A DNA stretch of 64,000 nucleotides, from contig JAGFMI010000001.1 in the NCBI GenBank assembly GCA_021030905.1, positions 1,240,001 through 1,304,000 on the forward strand, read 5' to 3'. Under the pieces are notes generated by a model. The model saw only the letters and a program-made list of their open reading frames with translations. It had not been told where the DNA came from and did not search any database. How positions within the stretch are numbered: the first letter of the stretch is position 1; each line of letters begins with the position of its first letter. Below are positions 22,827-32,741 of the stretch, piece after piece. A program made the position numbers and the translations under genes. The DNA is from Pyrenula massariospora (lineage: Eukaryota > Ascomycota > Eurotiomycetes > Pyrenulales > Pyrenulaceae).

Positions 22827-23922
22827 ATGGACTCGACGGCAAACAGCTCTGACACAGGCAAAGCTGCTATCAACAATACTGGTTTCCGTCCACAAAATGG
22901 GGGTGTGGTCCAGGTCCAGCCTCCAAGGCGAGAAGATCTCCAACCTTCTTATGCGCAAACCCTTCAAGGCGATGAAGAAACCGTACACGGCTGGTATGGA
23001 TCAATGAGTATGTACATCATGTAAACCACTCAGAGGTAGCTCCGCTGACATTCGAAAAGTCAACTCACTGGGCAGCTGCGTTGGTTTCTTGGGCGCCATT
23101 CCCTGCTGTGTTGTATGCCCCAACCCATACAAACCAGTCAGTCAAGGAAACGTCGGTCTAGTCACCAAGTTTGGTCGCTTCTCTCGTGCAGTTGACCCAG
23201 GCCTGGTCAAGATCAATCCCCTTTCAGAGCGCCTCATTCAAGTCGACGTGAAGATCCAGATTGTGGAAGTACCGCGTCAAGTTTGCATGACCAAGGACAA
23301 CGTCACACTCAATCTTACCTCCGTCATCTACTACCACATCACTTCTCCACACAAGGCCGCCTTCGGAATTTCCAACATCCGTCAGGCACTTGTGGAGAGG
23401 ACGCAAACCACGCTCCGTCACGTCGTTGGCGCCCGTGTCCTACAAGACGTCATTGAGCGCCGAGAGGAAATCGCGCAATCCATTGGAGAAATCATCGAAG
23501 ATGTTGCCGGCGGTTGGGGTGTCCAGGTCGAATCCATGCTCATCAAGGACATCATCTTCAGCAACGACCTACAAGACTCGCTCTCCATGGCTGCACAGAG
23601 CAAGCGGATTGGTGAGAGCAAGGTTATTGCCGCGCGGGCTGAAGTCGAGTCTGCCAAGTTGATGAGGCAAGCTGCCGATATCCTGAGCAGCGCGCCGGCC
23701 ATGCAGATCCGGTATCTCGAGGCTATGCAAGCCATGGCCAAGTCTGCTAATAGCAAGGTCATCTTCCTTCCGGCGACGAATCAGACAGTCCAGTCGCAGA
23801 TGTCGATGGCAGAGAACGCTGGTGAAGGTCCAAGCAAGTACGGCGGTGGTCAGGCTTTTGACAAGGATAGCAACGATGGATTTCAGCAAGCTATGAACGC
23901 CAGGGTGGTTGAGAATATCTGA
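22827..23922 (+). CDS. Stomatin-like SPFH/Band 7 membrane protein
   Basis: Two exons, 22827-23007 and 23060-23922, give 347 residues across a 52-base intron (donor GTATGT, acceptor AAAAG). The N-terminal 60 residues are polar. Next comes a short hydrophobic hairpin with clustered cysteines (IPCCVVCPNPY, about residues 73-83), the likely monotopic membrane insertion and palmitoylation site. The SPFH domain follows (about 85-260) with the conserved GLVTKFGRFSRAVDPGL and VTLNLTSVIYYHI. The C-terminal part holds the oligomerising helix AARAEVESAKLMRQAADILS. Stomatins scaffold cholesterol- or ergosterol-rich membrane domains and regulate channels. The polar N-terminus and Cys cluster fit a plasma-membrane or endosomal stomatin better than the mitochondrial SLP2 type; that location is inference. 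Confidence 0.95.
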
Positions 23923-25331
23923 AATGTTCATTGAAAGGGGGAACGAGGTTTATTCGGGCTGTATTACCATCATCTGTGCTTGCTTTGGTCTCATGCGTCA
24001 CGCTCTGAGGCTGCGGGTCACCGAATGGCTTTTCTATGATACCCTTTTGTGTCTCATCATGGTTTCTCGGTAGCGCTTGCAAAAATGAAATTGAGATCAG
24101 TTATTTCTTCAATGTGTCTCCAACTTGTGAATGCCACAGAACCGCGTGCTTCCCACCTTTCTTCGCAACAAACCCCACTAGATACTTGCTTTTAATCGGC
24201 GCCACAAACACCCCTGCTGTTCGTTCTTCGTATCAGCGGATTACCCACCGAAGGATCTGTCCCTCTCAGCCATGCCCACCGCAACGCCCCGCCCAGGCAG
24301 CCACGCAAAAAAGCCAGGTAGGTCAACGCGAAAGGGCCACCCGGCCTGGAGCGGAACCCACAACTTCGAATTAGATTGCGCTCCGCCAGCCCTGGACTTT
24401 TCGGATTGGACATCCTCAGAGGATTTTCCCACGCTAAAAGTTGCCCAGGCCCAAGCCCTCTTTTTTTTCATAGGTGCATGAGTGTCCGCACGCAATGGGT
24501 TTTTGCCCAGATCCCCCTCCCCCAGATTGAGTCGAGAGGGATTGCAATTGGATGTATTGATTTCTGGGGTTTTACGCGTTGGGAGATGCCTCTTTTTTCT
24601 GTTTGATGGTCAACTTGCAAGCTGCGTGGATGCGGCTAGCGCGCCTCCCATTTTGGCTTTGGAGGGTTTTTTCCCCGGATTCTCGTCGCTGGGGACGTGA
24701 CACAAGGGTTTCTTTGCCCGACGTCGCACCGCCGCGTAGGGACGTGCGTACGTGCGTGCGGTTCTTTCAGGGCACAGATGGCATCTCCTACTTACGCACC
24801 CTTTGTTTATCTGGCTTAGATTTAAAGGGTTAGGAAAGGTAAGCAAAGCCTTACAAGGCTTCGCTTCGTCAGGTGACCTTTTTCCCAACCCGGCTGAGAT
24901 GGGTATGACGTGTGGGAAGAACAAACCCGTTCATTCGCACGGAATGTTCATGCGGGTCAGCCTCTACACGCGAAAATCGGGCCCCACGTCATAAGGCAAA
25001 ACAGGTAAATTGTTGATATTTCTAGGCTGGCCAGAGTGATTTCAAGTGTAGAGGAGGTTATAATAGGTAGGCGCAAGACACTTGCCGGTCGACCGACGTA
25101 AGGGGGCATTTACCTCCAAACATTATTTCAGATCAACCACCTTACCTTTCTGGATGAATTTGTCCTCCTAGAAGCATATTCACAGAGCAGGGACACGAGT
25201 ATTTTTATGTACCGAATTCAATCCGTCCCTCTCACCTTCCGCATAGCCCATTGTATCGCCAGAGCCTTTCGTCAGTTTACTTTCCGCCCTTCGCTCCTCT
25301 CGAACGCACCAACAAACCAAAATCAACCACC
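23923..25331. other. Intergenic region
   Basis: About 1.4 kb with no supported gene. It contains short GC-rich tracts and an alternating ACGTGCGTACGTGCGTGCGG-type stretch near 24742-24761. The last 130 bases before 25332 are C-rich and A-rich in the way of a fungal 5' UTR (CAAACCAAAATCAACCACC ahead of the ATG). Confidence 0.5.
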
Positions 25332-25695
25332 ATGGCCAGCATCTTCACCGCCCTCAAAGACTTCTTCGCCTCGATATTCGAAATCTTCGGCGCCCTCCTC
25401 AGCAACGCCGCGGCGCTGATCTCCAACGCCGTCCACGCCGTCTTCAGCCTCGTCGCCTCCGTCTTCTCCGCCATCGGCAATTTCCTGGTCGGAATCGGTC
25501 ATTTGCTCAAGGACTTTTTGGGCTTTGTTTTGGGTGAGTCCAAAATGACCCCTCTTTTGCCCAGCGAATTGGGCTAATTCAATGTGTGCCTTAGCCAATA
25601 TTGTCGTTATCGGGATGCTTATCGCCGGTGTGGTCGGATTCGCGGTGTATCAGCAGCGGCAGGGGAAGCCCATCGCTGGGAAGAAGAAGGCTTGA
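25332..25695 (+). CDS. Small hydrophobic membrane protein, 100 residues
   Basis: Two exons, 25332-25533 and 25595-25695, joined in phase 1 across a 61-base intron (donor GTGAGT, acceptor CCTTAG), give 100 residues. The start codon is in a strong context (CCACCATGGCC). The first 67 residues are an almost continuous helix-forming run of Phe, Ala, Ile, Leu and Ser with few charges. The second exon supplies a clear transmembrane helix (IVVIGMLIAGVVGFAVY) followed by a basic tail ending KKKA. A KKxx-like ending at the C-terminus could act as an ER-retrieval signal, but here it is KKKA and so only suggestive. I do not recognise the family. The gene structure is well supported because the frame stays open and the second exon encodes a complete helix and tail. 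Confidence 0.75.
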
Positions 25696-26444
25696 GTGGA
25701 AGGGAAGGAGTGGGATAACAGGGAAAATGAAAAAGGTCTCTAGGTGTAATACAGGACAAGGCGTATGATGGTGGAAATTGGCTTCCAGATACCCACGGGA
25801 CCTGATGCAGTGACGTACGAGTTGCAACCGTGTCTTCCTTTACAACGAGCAGTAGGGTGGATCTCCGGACGCTCCTGGATGTTGTTTTGACATTTTATGT
25901 AGTTTTGATATGTAGGCAATCGCCGAGATTAAGCTCGTATGTTGGAAAATCTCGTGGTCCTCCGTAATTGCTGGGGTTGGATGAGATTCGGCTTCACAGG
26001 AATGATCGTTGTCGTCGTCACGCCGCTCACGGGGATGTGCCTTGAATTCGTCATCGTATGCTCGATTTCTTCTCTATCAGCCACATCGTAACTAGTCCTT
26101 GCGAGATTGAGTTCCTAGAGTGCGGATAATCCTTCTTCAAGTTCCAAAGCAGGATTTAGCTTAGGCTAGTTTGCTCTGTCTGTGAGCCCAGTGCCAGTGT
26201 TTGCGGCATGAGCGAAAAAGGACACATGGCGGAAAAGTATAAAAAGGTAATTCTTCAGATCGTAGAAGCTGCTGTGTGACTGTAACGCCTACCTCCGTAA
26301 CGAATGGTCGGCATACCTCGTAAGACCTGGCTATATCAATGCTTTGAAAGGCGATGCAAAGCATCGAAGGAACGGAGGAGTGGAGCAAGCAGCCTTGTCA
26401 TTGCGCAAGCGATACTCATTACGGATGTCTAGATCCTGAGTATT
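25696..26444. other. Convergent 3' intergenic region
   Basis: This lies between the stop codons of the small membrane protein (+) and the CadD-like transporter (-). No coding signal was seen; it should contain both 3' UTRs. Confidence 0.5.
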
Positions 26445-27452
26445 TCATCTTGCTGCCTGGATCTCATCGTCTCCTGTACTTGCTTGTATCTGCGTCTTGG
26501 GCATCAAATCAGAACTACCTTCTGCTTGAGGCTTGTATGCCTTGGTTGATCTCGCCTCAGCTCTTTCAATATCGCCGCTAATCTGTTCAGTGCTGGTCCG
26601 TTCAGCATGTTTGCTATCCGTATCGGCACTTAAAGGACCATCATTGTCTCGGCCTTTTCCTACAGCAGAGGTATGTTCGGCCAACGAGATCTCGCCGTCG
26701 CTTGTCGATGTCGCATTATGCTTTCGCATTTTGACCCACACCATGATTCCTATGATCGATGATAATAGGAATGTGGTTACAATGCCCATAACGATTTTGC
26801 CTGGATTGCCGAGGAATTGATCATCGATCTCGTGAATAGACCAGGGATAACAGTCTGACTTTACGATAATATATGTTCCGAGACCTATGTAGAGGAACGG
26901 TACTAGAACCGAGACATACTTTTCAGCCAGTTGCAGAACATGCTTCTGCTTCATAACAAGAAAGGCGATAAAGCACCAAACACCAATGAGAATGTAGTAG
27001 ACCACGACGTAGACCGCGATTTCTGCGCCTTTGGCTTGGGAGAAGAGAGGTATATAAGTGCCGATGTTGTCGCCTCCATTCATAATCGTGATGATGGAAA
27101 CTTTGAGAACTGATTTCGCATTGGCCATCCGGGAGGATTCTGCTGATTGCTCCTCGGTGTTGTCCTTCTTCGGGAAGAGCAGGGCAAAGAGTTTCCAAAT
27201 GCCGAGTAGGATGGGAAGTATGCCCAAGAAGCCAATTGGTTCAGATGGAAGTACAACCGCAACACCAAACCCAATCAAGCTGATTGTGACAATCACGGTG
27301 AAGCCGATGTATTGGCCAAGAGTGATCTTGAGTGGAGTCAGATTGTTGGAGGTCGAGGACTCGGCGAAGAAGGTGACGAGGACGAATGCATCGTCGATAT
27401 TGGTGATGGCGAATGTGAGGCATGCTGTCCCAATACTTTTGCCAAAATGCAT
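26445..27452 (-). CDS. CadD-family cadmium-resistance transporter
   Basis: A single exon encodes 335 residues. The N-terminal half matches the cadmium-resistance transporter family (Pfam Cad): the opening helix contains ACLTFAITNIDDAFVL, the second conserved block is IITIMNGGDNIGTYIPLF, and about six hydrophobic helices are visible to residue 235. The paired Asp residues in these two blocks (NIDD and GGDN) sit inside the membrane and are likely to bind the ion. After the last helix comes a hydrophilic tail of about 90 residues rich in Ser, Thr, Glu and Lys, absent from the roughly 200-residue bacterial members. The family exports Cd2+ in Gram-positive bacteria; the fungal substrate is not established. 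No intron and a bacterial-type family are consistent with an old horizontal origin, which is inference. Confidence 0.88.
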   Translation of the reverse strand: MHFGKSIGTACLTFAITNIDDAFVLVTFFAESSTSNNLTPLKITLGQYIGFTVIVTISLIGFGVAVVLPSEPIGFLGILPILLGIWKLFALLFPKKDNTEEQSAESSRMANAKSVLKVSIITIMNGGDNIGTYIPLFSQAKGAEIAVYVVVYYILIGVWCFIAFLVMKQKHVLQLAEKYVSVLVPFLYIGLGTYIIVKSDCYPWSIHEIDDQFLGNPGKIVMGIVTTFLLSSIIGIMVWVKMRKHNATSTSDGEISLAEHTSAVGKGRDNDGPLSADTDSKHAERTSTEQISGDIERAEARSTKAYKPQAEGSSDLMPKTQIQASTGDDEIQAAR

Positions 27453-28472
27453 AATTGTGGCGTTCGATTCAGGAGAGTGAGACTTTTATGCGTGGGAATT
27501 TTGATTATCGGAGGAGTCAAACGTTGAATCGGAAGACCCAAAGCTTATCGTTTAGCGTAGATTGTCCCACAGGGGATCAATATATTGGAAAGAAGTGTAG
27601 GCTGCCCGCGGAGGTACTACCTACGTCTCTATCGAGTAGGATCCTCAAAGACCGTCCGTAAATATTCTTTAGCGAATGCTCGACTAAGGTAGATATGCGG
27701 AAAACTTGGCGACCCGCGCTGATACAAAAATGCGGGCAGCCCCTGGTCGCACCATCCCAATTGCCTCCTGTAGCTCTTTTATATATAGTGGCTTGAAGAC
27801 TTAATAGTGTTCGAATCTCTCGAGACCAGTAATTTGCTTGTGACGTTTTCGACAGGTATCGCTGAATCTACCCAATTGGCTGGGTAAGGAATATCATCTG
27901 GGATATTGGGTACCTTTTTTGATCCACAGCTGTCCCGATGCGATGCTCTTCGGTAGGAAGGTTCTTCTGCTGATTTTGCTTTTTGGGAGGTACCTAGCTT
28001 TGAAGTGCACAGAATGCCAAGCAATACCATGGCAAGCTAATCCTCGGGATAGCCGCTGGGCCTTAATTCTCTCAATATCGTAACAATTATTTTCATTTTA
28101 ACTACGACTTTATAAATCATTATTGCCTACAGTACTGTTCCAGAGTACCACTATACCCGATCGAGATTTATCATGACAACATTTTTTGTACTACGTCCCA
28201 AGCCTGTTAAGTTTTAGCAGCCTTCACTGCCCCATTGCATTCTACATACACGTACAGCTTTAACAACGGGCTCGTTCGACAAACTTTGAAATATATACAA
28301 TTAATAATCAACATCACCAAAGACCTACTAGAAATTAATAGGCCTGGGACGTAGTAGTGCCAAGAACTGGCAATATTTATGAGATGCCTTAATGCCTGAG
28401 GCTTTCTTCCTTTATCTTAGAGCACTGTCCCGTACCTTTACGTTCTTCATCCAACTCTTTCTTCAATTCGCC
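27453..28472. other. AT-rich divergent intergenic region
   Basis: The region separates two diverging genes and becomes clearly A/T-rich from about 28080 to 28390. A short hydrophobic in-frame extension upstream of the 28473 start (from 28392) could be part of the next gene. No tRNA, repeat or mobile element was identified. Confidence 0.5.
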
Positions 28473-29147
28473 ATGCGGACTCCGAAGCATCTACAGAAGC
28501 CTAATTATAAGCGCAAGCACCTTGACCAGCCCGCAGCCACACAGTCTCAACAGCCGCCCGCCACTGAGCGCACCGTCTTCCTCGAAGACAAAGTTTCAGT
28601 GTGGGGGTGGCCGTCGTGGGGCGGGTTAGTGGTCCTCGAGCACGCGACGGCTCTGGACTTCGACTTTCTGCGCCTGGACTCTGTCCACCCCCCAATGAGC
28701 CGCGACCCCGTTCAAGATGCTGAGGACAAGCTGTGCCAGGGACTGCTGCTACTCGGCGCAAAATGGTTTGATAGCCGTGAGCGATACGGCTTTGTAGCTA
28801 ATGTCGCTGCGGACGGGGAGCCAGAAATTCAGGCCATAGAGGCCGGGGAGGAGCCGGCACCGACCACCATGGAGAGACGGTGGGTAAGCGTTGGAATTCT
28901 AGATGGGCCGCAAGGAGGGTTTTGGGTCGCGGAGTACGATACAGTTATGTATGGCATGCAAGAGAAGCATAATCTTGTCCCTCCTGGTGCTTCAAATGTG
29001 TTACTGGCAAAGACAATGGACGAGAAGTGTGAGATTTTGAGGGGCATGGGTGCCAAATTTTACGCGAGCCTGGACCAATATAACGGTGCAGCATGCCTAA
29101 ACGCATGGAAGGAGAAGACTAAGGGTGAATTTGGGCCACTGTTCTAG
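28473..29147 (+). CDS. Hypothetical protein, orphan-like
   Basis: A single exon gives 224 residues from the ATG at 28473, or 251 residues from an in-frame ATG at 28392. The extra 27 residues (FFLYLRALSR and a second hydrophobic run) would make a signal anchor; I prefer the shorter form because its start sits at the beginning of hydrophilic, protein-like sequence. The body begins Lys/Gln/Pro-rich, then has a compact globular region with many Trp and Gly (VSVWGWPSWGGLVVLEHA) and a C-terminal LNAWKEKTKGEFG. Composition and balanced codon use look like a real gene, and the frame is open over 750 bases. I do not recognise the family and infer no function. Confidence 0.6.
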   Translation: MRTPKHLQKPNYKRKHLDQPAATQSQQPPATERTVFLEDKVSVWGWPSWGGLVVLEHATALDFDFLRLDSVHPPMSRDPVQDAEDKLCQGLLLLGAKWFDSRERYGFVANVAADGEPEIQAIEAGEEPAPTTMERRWVSVGILDGPQGGFWVAEYDTVMYGMQEKHNLVPPGASNVLLAKTMDEKCEILRGMGAKFYASLDQYNGAACLNAWKEKTKGEFGPLF

Positions 29148-29389
29148 ATCCGTTAAGCGTGGCAAGGCGTGTCGCTTCTGGGAGAGAGATTTCGTCAGCG
29201 AGGATGATCGAGGGTCAAATCATCTGAGCCACTAAAGGATGAGGGCTTCGCCAACACCCTAACAGGCGTTCAGCCTCCAGAAATCTGTAAGCTCATGTAA
29301 GGTACCTTTCGTTTATCTTTCATTCCCCCAGCTACATTGAAGTCGTTCTATCCACCGTGACTGGACTAATCGAAAATTTCTAAGCATGT

Positions 29390-30410
29390 TACCGGTGAAG
29401 TGCGCAACCCTAACGAGGAGCCTTCCGACTATCTAGGTAAACCTATCATTGATGATACCACCAGGCGGCAAGGATCCGGCCTATCAGTAAGCTTCTTCGT
29501 CCAAGCCTTATTTTGCATCACATAAAGCTCTCATATGTTTACTACCTGGGAAAAAGCTTTCAGCTAGAGTGATAACGCGAGGCCGCAGTTATGCTGCTTG
29601 CTGAGATCTGCGGTACAAACGATGACCGCTATTCAAGGCACCGGTGATCGCTGACTATTGAAAATTTATCGCAAAAGGTTCGTCTCCCTGTCTCCTCGGG
29701 AAATGACACTTCGATACGAAGGTCGCTCTTGGAATTCTCTGCAAAGTTTCAGGTGTGCTGACACGTTTCCCACAGCCATCGATCTATAGCTAAGATGGAA
29801 GATAAGCGTCAAGCTCAACACCGAGCCAGTATTTTCGGCCTAGGGCATCATTTACGGAGATACGTTGAAAACTCCTTCAAATAACGACGAGGTACTGAAG
29901 GTATTCCAACAAGAATGGGGGAGAAGACAGGCTGAGCTGGACGCTTACGAGGCGGTAAATCTATCACGTCGAAGCCTGCGAGTTGGTAATGGGACCATGA
30001 GTGTCTGAGTCGTATTTTGGAGGTGGCAAGAAGTGTTGCATGTGTGCCTGTAGAAGGCGGCTACTGCACTGATCTAAATTGTCTGATCAGGACCTCAATT
30101 GCCTTTTCAAGCTTCGGCGTGGACTTTTTTCTCCGTGTCTAAGGGATTTTTGACGGTGAGGATCCTGACCGTGCTCCTACGAACTCGTTCCTCCCATGTG
30201 ATTTGGATATTGCCAGTATCAAGGTATCGGTCTATTCTTATCCTTGCCGGTATGACTACTGAACACAGCCCCTCTTTTTGAGTACCACCAACGTCCAGAG
30301 TTTGCAAGCCTCTCGTGGTAGTGTACGATGCAGTAAAGGGCTACTCTGTCGTACTTCTAGAAACGAGGTGAAGATGGGATCCTGAAATATGAGACCTCGG
30401 TGCTGCACCG
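29390..30410 (+). other. Possible unannotated multi-exon gene or gene remnant
   Basis: Several short open blocks bounded by splice-like signals have protein-like translations. About 29385-29486 reads TGEVRNPNEEPSDYLGKP and ends at GTAAGC. About 29843-29953 follows CGGCCTAG, reads YGDTLKTPSNNDEVLKVF and ends at GTAAAT. About 30144-30222 follows TCTAAG, reads FDGEDPDRAPTNSFLPCDLD and ends at GTATCG. The last block starts after CTGAACACAG at 30269 and runs to a stop near 30388. I could not link all blocks in one consistent frame, and no family is recognised. It may be a real gene with small exons, or a decaying one. Confidence 0.25.
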
Positions 30411-31214
30411 TACAGCACAGGGCTAGATCGGTAACCTTGAATCGCTCTATACCACTATTAGCCTCTCAATTTACACCATCTCTCTACACTCTCCCGTTCA
30501 AGAGAAGAAGATAGTTCCGTCCAGACTCGTCCGACATTCAGCCCTTTCCCTCCTCCAACATCTCCTCATGCATGCCCTTGCTTGCACGGATTATCATCCC
30601 TGGCGCCTGCATTCGTGGCGAGCAAACCGCCTTGAGGTGAGGTCGCAGCAAGCAAGACAAAACAAAACAGTTCGGGCCCCAAGATTGAAACGAAGTTGGT
30701 CTTCCTCCTTCCTGTCGTGGTAATACACGGCTTATCCCGGAGCTAGACCTGACTGCGACAGTGTAGGGCGTGGCTGTGGCGTAGTTTAGGTTTAGCCAGC
30801 CGTCTTGGCGTTTGTTGGTGCCAATGTTCATCTCATCGCACGAAGTAAAAGCCAGATACGATCATACGGACACGTAATTAGCGGGCCGAGTGGTCGGTGG
30901 GGCCCTTTTCGGCGCCTCATTCCTAAGGTAATGGGCGTTGACTTTCTTCTTTTCGAAGTGTTTTACGAGATCGGCTAGGGTCCGTCGGGGAATAGAGTTG
31001 GCCCACTTGGTGACAACCCAGTGTGATCTCGACACGAACTTCCTCAAGTACTCCAGCAGATCTGAGAGCTACGACGGCTCCACTAAAATAGAGCAATGGC
31101 AGCCCTTTTATCGAAAGCTTACTTCTTACATTGTCTCTAATGTGAGTATATACAGTACAACGAAATGCACCAACATCGAACTCATCTAACCAGCCCTCCA
31201 GGGGTCTCATGCCA
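30411..31214. other. Intergenic region downstream of the glycosyltransferase
   Basis: No gene is supported. Open frames near 30538-30831 and 30923-31234 on the minus strand have no recognisable features. It includes the 3' UTR of the glycosyltransferase gene. Confidence 0.45.
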
Positions 31215-32741
31215 TTACAATTCACACTGTTCATCTCCTCTCGCCTTCATCCTCTCCAACAGCCCTAGTGTCGCCCTCTCAACCACCTCTACAGCGTTGG
31301 GACCTCCGCTCAGCATTTTGGTCACCTTCGATAGTCCCGAGATCGCGCCCTTGTATTTCCCATACGCACCTTGGGCAGTGATTTTGTCGAAAGCCTGGTG
31401 TAATTTACTGACGTCCCAGCCATCAATGTCGTACAGACTGATTTCGGGAACCCGCTCTCCAATCCCCAGCTCGCGGATCTTATCCGCAAAGACCAGTCCA
31501 TCGGCGCCCTGACGGTTGGGCCCAACGTTGGGATCGATGGGCATGCCAACCTGCGGGACGCCGGCGACGATGGCATCGCTGACAGATCCCGCGCCGCAGT
31601 GGTGAAGCACGAGCTGTAGGTCCGCCCACAGGGAGATGTAGCTGTTCTCTCCAAACCACACATGATACACGCGCCCATCATTCGTGATAGGCGGATCTGG
31701 AGTCCCGTCCGGTTTCGCTGCATTGTGGAAGAGGATGAAATTCCAATTGTTCACGTCCTTGACTTTCTGGTCGACGAAATTTTTGAGGGGCGCAATGGCT
31801 TGGTCGATAGGGGCCTCCGCGTCACGGTGTAGACCGCCAATGCCGAGGTACATGATGTTTCTTTTATCGTTTTTGGATTTTGAGATGAAGTCTGCGACTC
31901 CGGGGTTGATTGATTGTTTGAGGATAGACTGGGTTTCGTATTTGCCGACGAGGACTTGGCCTGTTACGCCCGGATCGGGGGAGCCCCAGAGTTCTGGCTG
32001 CTGACCGATCAAGGTGAATCGATTTGGAGCAATCTCGTACTCGGGCCACAGTGGCCAACCCTCGATGCCCGTCGGATCGACGAAGAAGGATTTGATGTCG
32101 GCGACGATACATTCATCTTCTTTTAGACACTCTTCCGCCGGTGCAAAAAGTCTGTCGTAATCGTCTGCGTAGAAGCGATACACTGGGTGGCCTCTGGCAA
32201 TGACCTTTGGCTTGAATTGCTTAAATCCATCTAGGACGCATGAGAGAAAGCCGTTGTCTTGGCATTTCTTGATCTCCGAGTCGAAAGCTTTTCGGATTGA
32301 ATCAGGTAAATATTCTACTGCCCTGGGATCCACGGCAAGATGCACTTCATACATGTTCGGTAACTCCATGAGCTTCTTCAAGACCGTCATTGATGTACCT
32401 ACATCTCCAAATGTTCCAAGGTACTCGATATAGAAGAGCGTGAGTTTAGTTGTAGATCCCTCCTCGTCATTGAGATGGTTACGTATTCGAGACTCGATCT
32501 CCGAGAGAGGAGTATCTGGGGAAGCAACAAGACTATTTTTGTATTCGGAAAAGAATTTGGTCACATCATAAACCTGTTGATCCGCTGGTATCCTGTTTCC
32601 AGGCGCTCGGATGTTAAGACTGGTTGGAAGCGCAGAGATAAAGGAAATTAAGTGAGACAGAAAAAGAAATAATGAAAGACGTATCGATAGCAATCCAGAT
32701 GATGAAGTACATGGCCTTACTCGGGACCAGGTTTTGGCCAT
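31215..32741 (-). CDS. GT-B glycosyltransferase (GT1-like) with N-terminal signal anchor
   Basis: One exon encodes 508 residues from the ATG at 32741; an upstream in-frame ATG at 32819 would add 26 residues. Residues about 17-40 form a hydrophobic segment (LSLFLFLSHLISFISALP), a signal peptide or anchor, so the enzyme probably faces the ER lumen or outside. The C-terminal half carries a sugar-nucleotide binding block, LHHCGAGSVSDAIVAGVPQV near residue 380, followed by GMPIDPNVGPNRQGAD. This is the counterpart of the HHGGAGT...P...DQ motif of UDP-glycosyltransferases, with Cys replacing a Gly and DPNVGPN replacing the usual DQ/NA region. A preceding block, IMYLGIGGL, matches the usual start of the C-terminal Rossmann domain. 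The acceptor is unknown; the divergent donor motif makes UDP-glucose uncertain. It lies in a gene-poor stretch. Confidence 0.8.
   Translation of the reverse strand: MAKTWSRVRPCTSSSGLLSIRLSLFLFLSHLISFISALPTSLNIRAPGNRIPADQQVYDVTKFFSEYKNSLVASPDTPLSEIESRIRNHLNDEEGSTTKLTLFYIEYLGTFGDVGTSMTVLKKLMELPNMYEVHLAVDPRAVEYLPDSIRKAFDSEIKKCQDNGFLSCVLDGFKQFKPKVIARGHPVYRFYADDYDRLFAPAEECLKEDECIVADIKSFFVDPTGIEGWPLWPEYEIAPNRFTLIGQQPELWGSPDPGVTGQVLVGKYETQSILKQSINPGVADFISKSKNDKRNIMYLGIGGLHRDAEAPIDQAIAPLKNFVDQKVKDVNNWNFILFHNAAKPDGTPDPPITNDGRVYHVWFGENSYISLWADLQLVLHHCGAGSVSDAIVAGVPQVGMPIDPNVGPNRQGADGLVFADKIRELGIGERVPEISLYDIDGWDVSKLHQAFDKITAQGAYGKYKGAISGLSKVTKMLSGGPNAVEVVERATLGLLERMKARGDEQCEL

Noticed and set aside
24740-24765. 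Alternating ACGTGCG stretch that could be a regulatory repeat
   Set aside because: It is short and irregular, and no symmetric operator or known fungal binding site could be named.
27800-27820. GTTCGAATC sequence resembling a tRNA B box
   Set aside because: No matching A box or acceptor stem could be found at the right distance on either strand.
32613-32741. Possible intron inside the signal-anchor region of the glycosyltransferase (GTAAGG to CCAG)
   Set aside because: Joining these sites leads to a stop directly after the junction, whereas the unspliced frame is open and gives a sensible hydrophobic anchor.
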